Shown: positions 33,385 to 41,622 of the stretch, piece after piece | Numbering within the stretch: position 1 is the stretch's first letter | How the letters are laid out: each line of letters starts with the position of its first letter | Assembly (NCBI GenBank): GCA_947495125.1 | Contig: CANLXL010000002.1 | Location: forward strand, 62,001 to 126,000 | Direction of reading: 5' to 3' | Source of the DNA: an uncultured Flaviramulus sp. | GTDB lineage: Bacteria; Bacteroidota; Bacteroidia; Flavobacteriales; Flavobacteriaceae | DNA: 64,000 nt | Notes under the pieces: generated by a model | Databases searched by the model: none | Told to the model about the DNA's origin: nothing | What the model saw: only the letters and a program-made list of their open reading frames with translations | Program-made: the position numbers and the translations under genes

Positions 33385-33837
33385 TTATTGAAACGACACC
33401 ACGGCGGCATGGTCTTCAACCAAATTGTTACTGTTAAATAAGAATAATGTGGCATCTTTTGTACCGGATAAATTACAGCTCACGGTAAAGGTAACCGGTA
33501 GGGTTACATTGGTAGAACCGTTTCCTGTTGAGCCTATTAAACTCACATATATCCCGGTGTTGTTTTTAACTTCAAACTTGTAAGTACCACTTCCGCTAAT
33601 GGTTATGGATTTTGAAGCCGGTGAGAATAACTGTGTAAGCCCCGGATTGAATTGGGGGGAACTGGGCAAGGCTTCGAAAGCTTCAACCGTTGATGCCACT
33701 TCCGGTGATGCCTTGATAACATCTTCGGTCTGCGCAACGTTTTCATGGGTTGTAGTTCCTGAGTAACTTTGAAGTATTAGAGAGACCATCAAACAAAATA
33801 GCAATACTAACGGGGTTTTTAAACTGACTTTTTTCAT
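33385..33837 (-). CDS. Secreted beta-rich protein, unknown
   Basis: A 150-residue exported protein: signal peptide PLVLLFCLMVSLILQSYS, a low-complexity linker, then about 90 residues of beta strands (KSITISGSGTYKFEVKNNTGIYV, in part; VTLPVTFTVSCNLS). One cysteine only. No sorting domain and no family recognised. It lies alone between two unknown genes. The gap of 169 bases upstream is AT-rich and contains two GTTAATTAA copies (33940-33948, 33951-33959). Confidence 0.6.
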   Translation of the reverse strand: MKKVSLKTPLVLLFCLMVSLILQSYSGTTTHENVAQTEDVIKASPEVASTVEAFEALPSSPQFNPGLTQLFSPASKSITISGSGTYKFEVKNNTGIYVSLIGSTGNGSTNVTLPVTFTVSCNLSGTKDATLFLFNSNNLVEDHAAVVSFQ

Positions 33838-34006
33838 AATGACTTAAAGTTTTAATTAATACTAGGTTAGTGTTTTTTGTGTAAGAAAAACATCTTCAAT
33901 AAATGTAGGATTATTAATTTATAAAATTTTAATGAACATGTTAATTAATTGTTAATTAACAGATTGAAGTAATTTTACTTTTGAAGAAAAATATGTGATT
34001 TAGGTG

Positions 34007-34789
34007 TTATTTTATCTGCAAATGAATATGATCATCATGACGCACGGCTTGACAGCCATGAAAACGTATTTTAGAGGCCGTATTGAGACCCAGAGATTGT
34101 TTAAGGTGAGGTTCTATAAATATTTTTTCACAGCGATTGATTGAAAGAAGCTGTTTTATAAGAAGTGATGTGCTTTGTTGGTCTAAACTCAAATTATGGA
34201 TTTTGCCGAAGCTTAAATGTTTCGTGAAATCGTATTGCCAATAGCCTTTATTTAAACAATTGGAGAGACTAAGATTGTTTTGCGAATCTACAAAAACACC
34301 ATATCCGGACCGTGAAGGCTTTTTATCTGTGGGGTTTCCGGAGGCATCCAAATACATAAATGATAGATCTATTTTCTTACCATCGTTATGACTTAAATGG
34401 GGTAACAAAGGAAAGCCATCAATAAAAGGAAAATTGGCATCCAAATAGGTTATTGAAATTCCTGATTGATATAGCCTCTCAGCTGAAGCTTTCAATTCAG
34501 CTCCAAGAACGGGATTCACATAATTCCGAAATAATAATGGATATATCCAGTTTCTGGGTTTTAAAGCTTTATTAAAAACAGGTAATGGTGCTCTACCAAA
34601 AAAAATTGCTATTGGAGGCACAATTAAGAGATTGCAGGTCAAATATAAAATAGGAAACACAAAACGTTTCTTCTTTTTAAATTTATATGCAATGATCCAT
34701 CCTAAAATCCAGACGAGTCCGCCAATTTGAGTTAGCATGGTTAAAAATAGAACAAAGACCAGATGCCCGAATAGTTTTAAGTATGTCAT
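34007..34789 (-). CDS. Membrane-anchored MepA-like (LAS) peptidase
   Basis: A 260-residue protein. Two or three N-terminal membrane helices (LFGHLVFVLFLTMLTQIGGLVWILG; FVFPILYLTCNLLIVPPIAIFF, each in part) come before a periplasmic domain. That domain has H134-x6-D141 (SHNDGKKIDLSF) and the terminal HDDHIHLQ (H254 and H256), exactly the zinc-site pattern of LAS endopeptidases such as MepA (M74), which cut D-Ala-mDAP cross-links. Cys178, Cys220 and Cys246 also occur. A membrane-tethered form is unusual. It follows an AraC-type regulator on the same strand. A peptidoglycan role is inferred from motifs alone. Confidence 0.72.
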   Translation of the reverse strand: MTYLKLFGHLVFVLFLTMLTQIGGLVWILGWIIAYKFKKKKRFVFPILYLTCNLLIVPPIAIFFGRAPLPVFNKALKPRNWIYPLLFRNYVNPVLGAELKASAERLYQSGISITYLDANFPFIDGFPLLPHLSHNDGKKIDLSFMYLDASGNPTDKKPSRSGYGVFVDSQNNLSLSNCLNKGYWQYDFTKHLSFGKIHNLSLDQQSTSLLIKQLLSINRCEKIFIEPHLKQSLGLNTASKIRFHGCQAVRHDDHIHLQIK

Positions 34790-34830
34790 TACAAACTAAA
34801 CGAACGTTTTTGTGAAAATATTTTAATGCA

Positions 34831-35826
34831 TCAAAAATTCACCAACTCCCGGTTGTACTTATTCTTATAGGCTACCGGTGTAAGGCCGGTATAGCGCTTG
34901 AATAAGGCTCTAAAAGCTTTGACATCGGAATATCCAATAGAGAACATGACTTCGTTAATGGTTTGTTGCGAAGATTCCAGGGTGTTTTTAGCCGCTTCTA
35001 TTTTTACACGTTGGATATACTCTAGGGGCGTATTGCCGGTAGCTTTTTTAAAGCGACGAATAAAATTCCGACGACTGATAGCAAGTTGTTTAGAAAGCGC
35101 ATCGATCGAAATTTTTTCAGTGACATGTTGTTCAATATGCTGTTGAGCTTTTTGCACAAGGTCGTCGGCATGTTCCTTTTGATTTTTAAATATGGCAAAC
35201 TGATTTTGGTTGTCTCTATCAATGTCAATTTCAAACATTTTTGATATGTAAATAGCGACTTCCGGTCCGCAGTATTTATAAACAAGATGTATGATGAGGT
35301 TTAAAAAAGAGTAAGCCCCACCACTGGAGTAAATACCATCTTCATCAGTGACTATCTTTTCAGGTTTTATATTAATATGCGGATAGCGTTGTTTGAATAA
35401 ATCGATACCTGCCCAATGTGTAGCACACTGTTTATGGTCGACAAGTCCGGTTTCCGCCAGAAAAAATGCCCCCATACAAAGGCTGGCTATTTCCGCATTA
35501 TGTATTAAATATTGCTGTTTAATCCAGGGCACAAAATCGGCATTAACTTCGAGTTCATTAAGTACATATTGAGGTATGACCGCAGGAATAATGACCAGAT
35601 CGGTTTTATGAATGTCATTTAACGTCGCGTTACAGTGAATTGAGAAAGCGCCGTCATATAGCGTGGTCTCTTTGTCTATACCTACCAGATGGATATCAAA
35701 AAACGGCTGCTTGCTTTTGCCCGACTGTATATAATAATCATTCACACTTTTAAAAACTTTATAAGGCCCAACAATACTACTCAGGATAGCATTTGCTTTA
35801 GGCACTAGAATACTAACATGTTTCAT
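34831..35826 (-). CDS. AraC-family regulator with DJ-1/PfpI-like domain
   Basis: A 331-residue regulator of the GlxA/FtrA type. The N-terminal two thirds (MKHVSILVPKANAILSSIVG...YLIHNAEIASLCMGAFFLAETGLVD) is a glutamine-amidotransferase-like ligand domain with the nucleophile-elbow Cys in SLCMGAF. The C-terminus has two helix-turn-helix units (IDALSKQLAISRRNFIRRFKK; VMFSIGYSDVKAFRALFKRYTGLTP, in part). Such proteins sense small amines or other metabolites. It is 41 bases upstream of the MepA-like gene on the same strand and may control it. Confidence 0.88.
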   Translation of the reverse strand: MKHVSILVPKANAILSSIVGPYKVFKSVNDYYIQSGKSKQPFFDIHLVGIDKETTLYDGAFSIHCNATLNDIHKTDLVIIPAVIPQYVLNELEVNADFVPWIKQQYLIHNAEIASLCMGAFFLAETGLVDHKQCATHWAGIDLFKQRYPHINIKPEKIVTDEDGIYSSGGAYSFLNLIIHLVYKYCGPEVAIYISKMFEIDIDRDNQNQFAIFKNQKEHADDLVQKAQQHIEQHVTEKISIDALSKQLAISRRNFIRRFKKATGNTPLEYIQRVKIEAAKNTLESSQQTINEVMFSIGYSDVKAFRALFKRYTGLTPVAYKNKYNRELVNF

Positions 35827-35954
35827 TGCGATACGATTTGATGTGCTTAAAGCTACAATTTTAATTTGGCGTAATCAACACCCTAAAGTGTCATATTTGC
35901 CCTCTGTCTGCACATGATGGTTTTAATACATTTGGAATCATATAGGACTATTTT

Positions 35955-36269
35955 ATGGAAGCAAAGGCGCATTTTGAACAGATTAGAGCTGAATTTTGTA
36001 AAAAGGATCATGCCATATCTGTTGGTAAAATGATGCATTCGGAAGCCATTCATTATCAGGGAAAAGTATTCGCTTTCTTTTCAACCAAAGGAAAGATGGT
36101 ATTCAAATTGGGTAAAGATTTTGATGTTGCGGATTTCCATGAGTCTCTACAGGTTTTTAGTCCGTTTAAAAGTAAAAAACCGATGTCGGGATGGTATCAA
36201 TCGGATGCTGCCTTTAAAGATACCTGGTACGAATTAACAGAAAAAGCATTAGAACTAATAAAGTCTTAA
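35955..36269 (+). CDS. TfoX N-terminal-like / YjbR-like small protein
   Basis: A 104-residue soluble protein with the pattern GKMMHSEAIHYQGKVFAFF...GKMVFKLG...FSPFKSKKPMSGWY. This resembles the TfoX N-terminal domain and MmcQ/YjbR-like proteins. Function in these small stand-alone forms is unknown. It is divergent from the AraC gene (128 bases apart) and the DUF2461 gene follows after 1 base, so the two form one unit. Confidence 0.55.
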   Translation: MEAKAHFEQIRAEFCKKDHAISVGKMMHSEAIHYQGKVFAFFSTKGKMVFKLGKDFDVADFHESLQVFSPFKSKKPMSGWYQSDAAFKDTWYELTEKALELIKS

Positions 36270-36270
36270 A

Positions 36271-36927
36271 ATGATCACAAAAGCCTATTCAGAGTTTTTT
36301 AAAGAACTCGATCAAAACAATAATAAAGCCTGGTTTCATGCCAATAAGAAACGTTACGAACATGATGTTAAAGGACCTTTTTTAGACTTACTTTCAGATC
36401 TTATTCCGGTATTGCGTGAATGGGATTCGAGAATCTTACAGGATGAAAAGAAAGCGATGTTCAGGATAAATAGAGACGTTCGCTTTTCAAAAGATAAAAC
36501 ACCATATCACACCCTATTGAAAGCCGGTTTTTCTCCTAACGGAAAGAAATCTATGCTACCGGGATACTATTTAGGGATTAGTGCAGACACCATTCATGTT
36601 GGTGGTGGGCTGTTTAATGTGAAGCCACCGGAGTTGAAGATCGTAAGACAGCACATTGCTCATCATTTGGACGACTTTTTAAGTATCGTAAACGCTGAAG
36701 AATTTAAAGCAACCTTGCAGGGACTCAAAGGCGAAACCTCCAAGCGTATAGATAAGACTTTGGAGGAAGTGGCGAATAAAACGGCATTAATTTATAACAA
36801 ACAGTTTTATGCTATGGCAACTATGTCACTTTCGGATTATTGTGAAACTCCGAATTTGAAAGGAGCTATTATAAAACACTTTGAGGCTATTAGGCCTTTG
36901 AATGAGTTTTTGAATGAAACTTTTTAA
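36271..36927 (+). CDS. DUF2461 family protein
   Basis: A 218-residue protein of the TIGR02453/DUF2461 family: NNNKAWFHANKKRYE near the N-terminus, the signature MFRINRDVRFSKDKTPYHT, and GYYLGISADTIHVGGGLF. The family is common in Bacteroidota and Actinobacteria, and its activity is not known. It is co-transcribed with the TfoX-like gene. A hairpin repeat follows the stop. Confidence 0.87.
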   Translation: MITKAYSEFFKELDQNNNKAWFHANKKRYEHDVKGPFLDLLSDLIPVLREWDSRILQDEKKAMFRINRDVRFSKDKTPYHTLLKAGFSPNGKKSMLPGYYLGISADTIHVGGGLFNVKPPELKIVRQHIAHHLDDFLSIVNAEEFKATLQGLKGETSKRIDKTLEEVANKTALIYNKQFYAMATMSLSDYCETPNLKGAIIKHFEAIRPLNEFLNETF

Positions 36928-36953
36928 ATTTAAACGAATCGATAATCTGTCAG

Positions 36954-37012
36954 TTCGATTTGATTCCGATAATCCTGATGCCTATCGGGATTATCGGGAT
37001 CGTATCGAGAAC
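36954..37012. repeat. Dispersed hairpin repeat, copy 2
   Basis: TTCGATTTGATTCCGAT at the left and TATCGAGAAC at the right flank a hairpin core CCGATAATCC/GGATTATCGG (36966-36997). Flanks match the element at 31520-31579 while the core differs. It lies 26 bases after the DUF2461 stop. Confidence 0.65.
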
Positions 37013-37095
37013 CTTTTAGTGGACGGATTTAATCTAGTAAAAAACACAATGAGTGAATAAATTTCAAATACATATTAATTAAAATTCAATCAAAA

Positions 37096-37470
37096 ATGAT
37101 GACAACAAAACAAGTCGCCGAAAAATTAGTAAACTATTGCAGACAAGGACAATTCGCAGAAGCCATACAGGAGTTATACGGACAAAACATTGTAAGTATT
37201 GAACCGGACGGTGCCCCGGTAAAAGAGACAGTGGGATTGGAAGCCGTGATTGCCAAAGGGCAGCAGTTTAATGAGATGGTCGAGGAGTATCACGGCAATG
37301 AGATCTCTGATCCTATTGTGGCCGATAAATTTTTCTCATGCACTATGAAAATAGACGTCACCTTCAAAGGTGCTCCGAGAACAAGTATGGAAGAAGTATG
37401 TATTTATAAAGTTGAAGACGGTAAAATAGTAAAGGAGGAATTCTTTTTTACGCCTATGCAACATGGATAG
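37096..37470 (+). CDS. SnoaL-like / NTF2-like protein
   Basis: A 124-residue protein with the NTF2/SnoaL cone-fold pattern: MTTKQVAEKLVNYCRQGQFAEAIQELYG (in part), a strand block VKETVGLEAVIAKGQQF, and VCIYKVEDGKIVKEEFFF. Such stand-alone units bind small ligands or act as isomerase-like enzymes. No catalytic residue can be assigned. The start is ATG 37096 or the next codon. Confidence 0.75.
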   Translation: MMTTKQVAEKLVNYCRQGQFAEAIQELYGQNIVSIEPDGAPVKETVGLEAVIAKGQQFNEMVEEYHGNEISDPIVADKFFSCTMKIDVTFKGAPRTSMEEVCIYKVEDGKIVKEEFFFTPMQHG

Positions 37471-37506
37471 GGGTAAATAAAAGCCCGAATGGAAGTTGTA
37501 ATGTCA

Positions 37507-37543
37507 GACTGAGCTTGTCGAAATCATTTCTGTAAGCTCAGTC
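37507..37543. repeat. Hairpin after the SnoaL-like gene
   Basis: GACTGAGCTT (37507-37516) pairs with AAGCTCAGTC (37534-37543) across a 17-base loop. The left half GACTGAGCTTGTCGAAATC looks like a dispersed repeat known by eye from flavobacterial gaps. It lies between the convergent SnoaL-like and M3 peptidase genes and may end both transcripts. Confidence 0.5.
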
Positions 37544-37591
37544 CGATTTGAGTAATAAATTAGCCAGATACCAAGGTGTTTAGTAGCGCTT

Positions 37592-39628
37592 TTATATCAA
37601 TCCCGCACGCTTCAACAAAGCCTCGGGTTTAGGTTCTTGTCCTCTAAAACGTTTGTACAGGGTCATTGGATCTTCGGTACCACCTTGACTTAGCACGTGA
37701 TCTTTAAATTTAGTCGCCGTAGTTTTATTAAAAATACCGGTCTCCTTGAAATATTCAAAGGCATCGGCATCTAACACTTCGGCCCATTTATAACTGTAAT
37801 ACCCCGAGCTGTATCCACCTTGAAAGATGTGCGAGAACGCGGTACTCATGCAATTCTCTTCAACATCAGGATAAAGTTTGGTGTTTTTAAAAGCTTCGAG
37901 TTCATGAGCTTTTACCGATATTATTTTTTGAGGAGACTCAATAGCGTGCCAACGCATATCCAATAAGCCAAAACTTAATTGACGAAGTGTTTGCATCCCT
38001 TCGTGAAAGGTAGCTGATGCTTTTATTTTCTCAATCAAATCCATTGGAATCACGGCTCCGGTTTCATAGTGTGTAGCAAATAGTTCCAGGGCTTCTTTTT
38101 CGTAACACCAGTTTTCTAAAACTTGGCTGGGTAATTCTACGAAATCCCAAAAGACACTCGTGCCCGATAATCCGGGGTAGGTGGTATTAGCCAGCATGCC
38201 ATGTAAAGCGTGACCAAACTCGTGAAATAAAGTGGTCACCTCATTAAAAGTAAGCAGTGATGGTTTGGTTTTAGTGGGTTTGGTAAAATTACAAACAATA
38301 GAAACATGTGGTCTTTCGTTTATACCATCTTTGATCGATTGCGGTTTATAAGAGGTCATCCAGGCACCATTTCGCTTTCCGGCTCGGGGAAAGAAATCGG
38401 CGTAAAAAATAGAAATTAATGCGCCGGTATTGTCGGTGACTTTATAGGTTAGCACATCGTCATGATATTTGTCGATCGTGTGTATTTCTTCAAAATTAAG
38501 ATCGAATAATTTATTGGCAACGCTAAAAACACCTTGAATGACATTTTCTAATTTGAAATATGGTTTTAATAACTCGTCATCTAAATTGAATAAGTTTTGT
38601 TTTAGCTTTTCAGAATAATAGGCAGCATCCCATTTTTCTAAGCGATCTATAGCATCTAAGTCCTTAGCAAAATTCTCAAGATTTTTAAATTCACGTTCGG
38701 CTGCCGGTTTGGCTTTTTCTAAAAGGTCGTTTAAAAAGTCCTTGACCTTTTCCGGACTTTTGGCCATACGCTCTTCAAGCACAAAATGCGCGTGGGTGTT
38801 ATAACCTAAGAGATTCGCTCTTTCCTGCCTTAATTTGACGATTTGTAAAACATGCTCCTGATTGTCTAGTGCATCACCTTTAAAGGATTTTGCTCCGGCT
38901 GCTAAGGCTAGTTCTTTTCTTAAAGCTCTGCTATCAGCATAAGTCATAAACGGAATATAACTAGGGTAATCCAGAGTAAACAACCAACCTGTTTTACCTT
39001 TAGATTCAGCCAATTGTAATGCAGCTTCTTTAGCGCCACCGGGCAGACCCGATAAGTCTTCTTCATTGGTAATAAGCATTTCATACTTATTGGTTTCAGC
39101 CAGGACGTTTTCTCCGAACTTTAATTTAAGTTGGCTTAAGGTTTTATCGATATCCCGAAGTTTTTGTTTTTTGTCTTCCGGTAAATTGGCACCGTTTCTC
39201 GAAAACCCTTTATACCTTTTATCCAGTAATGTTTGCTGTTCTGTGGTTAAATCCAAGCTGTTTTTTGAATCGTATACGGCTTTAACACGTTTAAATAAAT
39301 CTTCATTTAAAGTAATATCATTACTGAATTCTGATAATATCGGAGAAACTTCCTGGGCGATTTTCTGAATGTCCTCATTGGTTTCAGCAGAATTTAAATT
39401 AAAAAAGATGCTCGAAATTCTATCCAGTTGTTCCCCGGAAAAATCTAAGGCTTCAATTGTATTTTTAAATGTTGGGCTTTCAGGGTTATTAACGATGGTA
39501 TGGATCTCTTCGTTTGCCTTTTTGATCGCTTCTTTAATGGCTGGAAGAAAATCTTCATTATTAATTTTTGAAAAAGGAGCCGAATTGTATTCGGTATTGA
39601 AAGGTTTTACTAAAATATTATGTGACAT
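37592..39628 (-). CDS. M3 family oligopeptidase (Dcp/OpdA-like)
   Basis: A 678-residue thimet-type metallopeptidase with the zinc motif HEFGH at 469-473 (FHEFGHALHGML) and the downstream ligand region FVELPSQVLENWCYE. The C-terminus (FSHIFQGGYSSGYYSYKWAEVLDADAF, in part) closes the cleft. No signal peptide, so cytosolic. It degrades short peptides; by length and motif it fits the peptidyl-dipeptidase Dcp/oligopeptidase A group. A strong-looking promoter box on the opposite strand lies in the gap upstream (39684). Confidence 0.92.
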   Translation of the reverse strand: MSHNILVKPFNTEYNSAPFSKINNEDFLPAIKEAIKKANEEIHTIVNNPESPTFKNTIEALDFSGEQLDRISSIFFNLNSAETNEDIQKIAQEVSPILSEFSNDITLNEDLFKRVKAVYDSKNSLDLTTEQQTLLDKRYKGFSRNGANLPEDKKQKLRDIDKTLSQLKLKFGENVLAETNKYEMLITNEEDLSGLPGGAKEAALQLAESKGKTGWLFTLDYPSYIPFMTYADSRALRKELALAAGAKSFKGDALDNQEHVLQIVKLRQERANLLGYNTHAHFVLEERMAKSPEKVKDFLNDLLEKAKPAAEREFKNLENFAKDLDAIDRLEKWDAAYYSEKLKQNLFNLDDELLKPYFKLENVIQGVFSVANKLFDLNFEEIHTIDKYHDDVLTYKVTDNTGALISIFYADFFPRAGKRNGAWMTSYKPQSIKDGINERPHVSIVCNFTKPTKTKPSLLTFNEVTTLFHEFGHALHGMLANTTYPGLSGTSVFWDFVELPSQVLENWCYEKEALELFATHYETGAVIPMDLIEKIKASATFHEGMQTLRQLSFGLLDMRWHAIESPQKIISVKAHELEAFKNTKLYPDVEENCMSTAFSHIFQGGYSSGYYSYKWAEVLDADAFEYFKETGIFNKTTATKFKDHVLSQGGTEDPMTLYKRFRGQEPKPEALLKRAGLI

Positions 39629-39683
39629 TGTAAGTAAATATGTTAAATTTCAGAGTTACTATGCGTGCATAGCAAATATTATG

Positions 39684-39691
39684 TATCTTTG
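39684..39691 (+). promoter_or_regulatory. Orphan -7 box on the plus strand
   Basis: TAtcTTTG points to the right, away from the M3 gene and into the 3' end of purE, with no protein gene downstream on this strand. A palindrome CTATGCGTGCATAG (39659-39672) lies 11 bases upstream. Confidence 0.45.
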
Positions 39692-39697
39692 CCGGGA

Positions 39698-39770
39698 TGA
39701 TTTTAGAGTGACTAGCTCAAAAGATTAATGTTAATAGCAAAAGCCTTAAACACTGTTTGAGGCTTTTTTA
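39698..39770 (+). ncRNA. Candidate small RNA
   Basis: A promoter box (39684-39691) and a terminator hairpin (39739-39767, then T) delimit a transcript of about 70 bases with no open frame. The body is GCCGGGATGATTTTAGAGTG and onward. This is a prediction from layout alone; the hairpin also serves the opposite strand. Confidence 0.35.
39739..39767. terminator. Bidirectional terminator at the purE end
   Basis: AAAAGCCTTAAAC pairs with GTTTGAGGCTTTT (13 bp with one G-T pair, loop ACT). It abuts the purE stop on the minus strand and a plus-strand candidate RNA, with T-runs on both sides. Confidence 0.7.
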
Positions 39771-40250
39771 GTTTAAATCTTTTGCAGATTCATTGACTTT
39801 AATTTTTAATCCTTCTTTATATGCCACGATTTTATCCAGGACACAGCGGTCACTGGAACCAATAATTTGTGCAGCCAAAATACCGGCATTTTTTGCGCCG
39901 TTAAGCGCTACAGTGGCAACAGGAACACCTCCGGGCATTTGTAGAATTGATAGTACAGAGTCCCAACCGTCTATGGAATTACTGCTTTTTACGGGCACGC
40001 CAATAACAGGAAGCGGCGATAAAGAAGCGATCATTCCCGGTAAATGCGCAGCACCTCCGGCACCGGCAATAACTACAGCGAACCCTCTGGTATGTGCATG
40101 TTTTCCGTAATCAAATAATTTTTCAGGTGTTCTGTGTGCCGACACAATGTCCACTTCCACTTCAATATCGAAACCTTTTAAGATGTCTATGGCATCTTGC
40201 ATAACAGGAAGGTCGCTTTTACTTCCCATAATTACTCCTACTTTATTCAT
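39768..40250 (-). CDS. purE: N5-carboxyaminoimidazole ribonucleotide mutase
   Basis: A 160-residue class I PurE: VGVIMGSKSDLPVMQDA at the N-terminus, SAHRTPEKL with the catalytic histidine, and AGAGGAAHLPGMIASLSPLPVIGVP (in part) forming the octamer core. It converts N5-CAIR to CAIR in purine synthesis, directly after PurK, whose gene is upstream on the same strand. Confidence 0.95.
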   Translation of the reverse strand: MNKVGVIMGSKSDLPVMQDAIDILKGFDIEVEVDIVSAHRTPEKLFDYGKHAHTRGFAVVIAGAGGAAHLPGMIASLSPLPVIGVPVKSSNSIDGWDSVLSILQMPGGVPVATVALNGAKNAGILAAQIIGSSDRCVLDKIVAYKEGLKIKVNESAKDLN

Positions 40251-40263
40251 AAATCTTTCATTT

Positions 40264-40318
40264 AAATTCCAAATTCCAAATGAATTTCGTTTGGTTTTTG
40301 GGATTTGATTATTGCGAT
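40264..40318. repeat. Degenerate seven-base tandem repeat, site B
   Basis: Between purK and purE the gap reads as heptads AAATTCC, AAATTCC, AAATGAA, TTTCGTT, TGGTTTT, TGGGATT, TGATTAT, TGCGATT, which fill nearly the whole space. Confidence 0.55.
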
Positions 40319-41473
40319 TTACCCGCTAATTACTTTAATCGTCTTTTTAACTTCCTCGGCTATTCTTCTTGCTTCATTTAAATCTTCATTAACAATAGTT
40401 ACATGACCCATTTTTCTAAACGGTCTTGTTTGTTTTTTTCCATAGATATGTGGTGTAACGCCTTCCATGGTCATAATGTTATCAATGTTTTCATAAATCA
40501 CATTTCCCGTGTGTCCTTCTTCACCAACTAAATTTACCATGACACCACCAACTTTACTAGCTGTTCTGCCCAAAGGTAGATTTAAAATGGCCCTAAGGTG
40601 CTGTTCGAACTGAGATGTAAAGCTTGCTTCAATGGTTTGATGCCCCGAGTTATGAGGCCTTGGTGCCACTTCGTTGATTAAAATATTATCATCTTCAGTT
40701 TGAAACATTTCTACAGCTAAAAGACCAACGTGGTTAAAGGCTTCAGAAGTTTTTAGGGCTACGCGCTCTGCTTTTTGAGCAATATCATCTGGGATTCGGG
40801 CAGGGCAAATAACATATTCAACCTGGTTGGCTTCCGGATGAAATTCCATTTCGACTACCGGAAATGTTTTGGTTTCACCAGCTTTATTTCTGGCGACAAT
40901 AACGGCTAATTCATTTTTAAAAGGAATCAACGATTCTGCAATACATTCCACATTTGGTAACTCTTCCAGGTCTGAAACTGAACGCACGATCTTAACACCG
41001 GTGCCATCATATCCAAATTGAGCGCATTTCCAAACAAAAGGGAAACTTAGCCCGCCATGATCTATGGCGTCCTGAATCTCGGAGGTATAAGCAAATCGAG
41101 AAAAAGATGCTGTCGGGATCTCATTATCTACATAAAACAATTTTTGAGTAGCTTTATTTTGAATGGTTCGTAATGTTTTCGATGAAGGATATACTTCGAC
41201 ACCTTCTTTTTCCAAGGCTTCCAGAGCATCTACATTGACATTTTCAATTTCTATAGTAAGCACATCCACCTGTTTTCCAAAATTATAAACGGCATCGTAA
41301 TCCATTAAATTCCCGATATGAAATTCGTTACTGGCAATTTTACAAGGTGCCTCGTTACTGGCATCTAAAACACAGGTGTAAATGTCAAACTTCCTGGTAT
41401 CGTTAAGGAGCATTTTTCCTAATTGCCCGCCACCCAGAATACCGAGTTTAAAATTTGAAGAGAAGTAGTTCAT
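40319..41473 (-). CDS. purK: 5-(carboxyamino)imidazole ribonucleotide synthase
   Basis: A 384-residue ATP-grasp enzyme that makes N5-CAIR from AIR, ATP and bicarbonate. N-terminal GILGGGQLGKMLLND, central FPFVWKCAQFGYDGTGVK (ATP-grasp) and metal/phosphate motif LINEVAPRPHNSGHQTIEA are all present. It is the first gene of purK-purE. A promoter box lies at 41509-41516. Confidence 0.95.
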   Translation of the reverse strand: MNYFSSNFKLGILGGGQLGKMLLNDTRKFDIYTCVLDASNEAPCKIASNEFHIGNLMDYDAVYNFGKQVDVLTIEIENVNVDALEALEKEGVEVYPSSKTLRTIQNKATQKLFYVDNEIPTASFSRFAYTSEIQDAIDHGGLSFPFVWKCAQFGYDGTGVKIVRSVSDLEELPNVECIAESLIPFKNELAVIVARNKAGETKTFPVVEMEFHPEANQVEYVICPARIPDDIAQKAERVALKTSEAFNHVGLLAVEMFQTEDDNILINEVAPRPHNSGHQTIEASFTSQFEQHLRAILNLPLGRTASKVGGVMVNLVGEEGHTGNVIYENIDNIMTMEGVTPHIYGKKQTRPFRKMGHVTIVNEDLNEARRIAEEVKKTIKVISG

Positions 41474-41508
41474 TATATTATGTTAACTGATAAAAAATTC
41501 TGGATATG

Positions 41509-41516
41509 CAAAAATA
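41509..41516 (-). promoter_or_regulatory. -7 box of purK
   Basis: The minus strand reads TAttTTTG, 35 bases before the purK ATG. Confidence 0.45.
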
Positions 41517-41593
41517 CATTTAAAAATCTATTCCTTCTTAAATCGTAAATTAAAAAATTGACCCGATAGCTATTAGGACGGTAATCTATTGAT

Positions 41594-41601
41594 TATCTTT
41601 G
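41594..41601 (+). promoter_or_regulatory. -7 box of the hpt-adk gene
   Basis: TAtcTTTG lies 21 bases before GTG 41623 and overlaps the alternative TTG start at 41599, which argues against that start. Confidence 0.5.
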
Positions 41602-41622
41602 CAGCTTCAAAAAAGAATAACC

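Noticed and set aside
33976-33983. A TAnnTTTG box (TActTTTG) on the plus strand.
   Set aside because: It points into the antisense of the MepA-like gene with no gene or terminator downstream, and such boxes arise by chance in AT-rich DNA.
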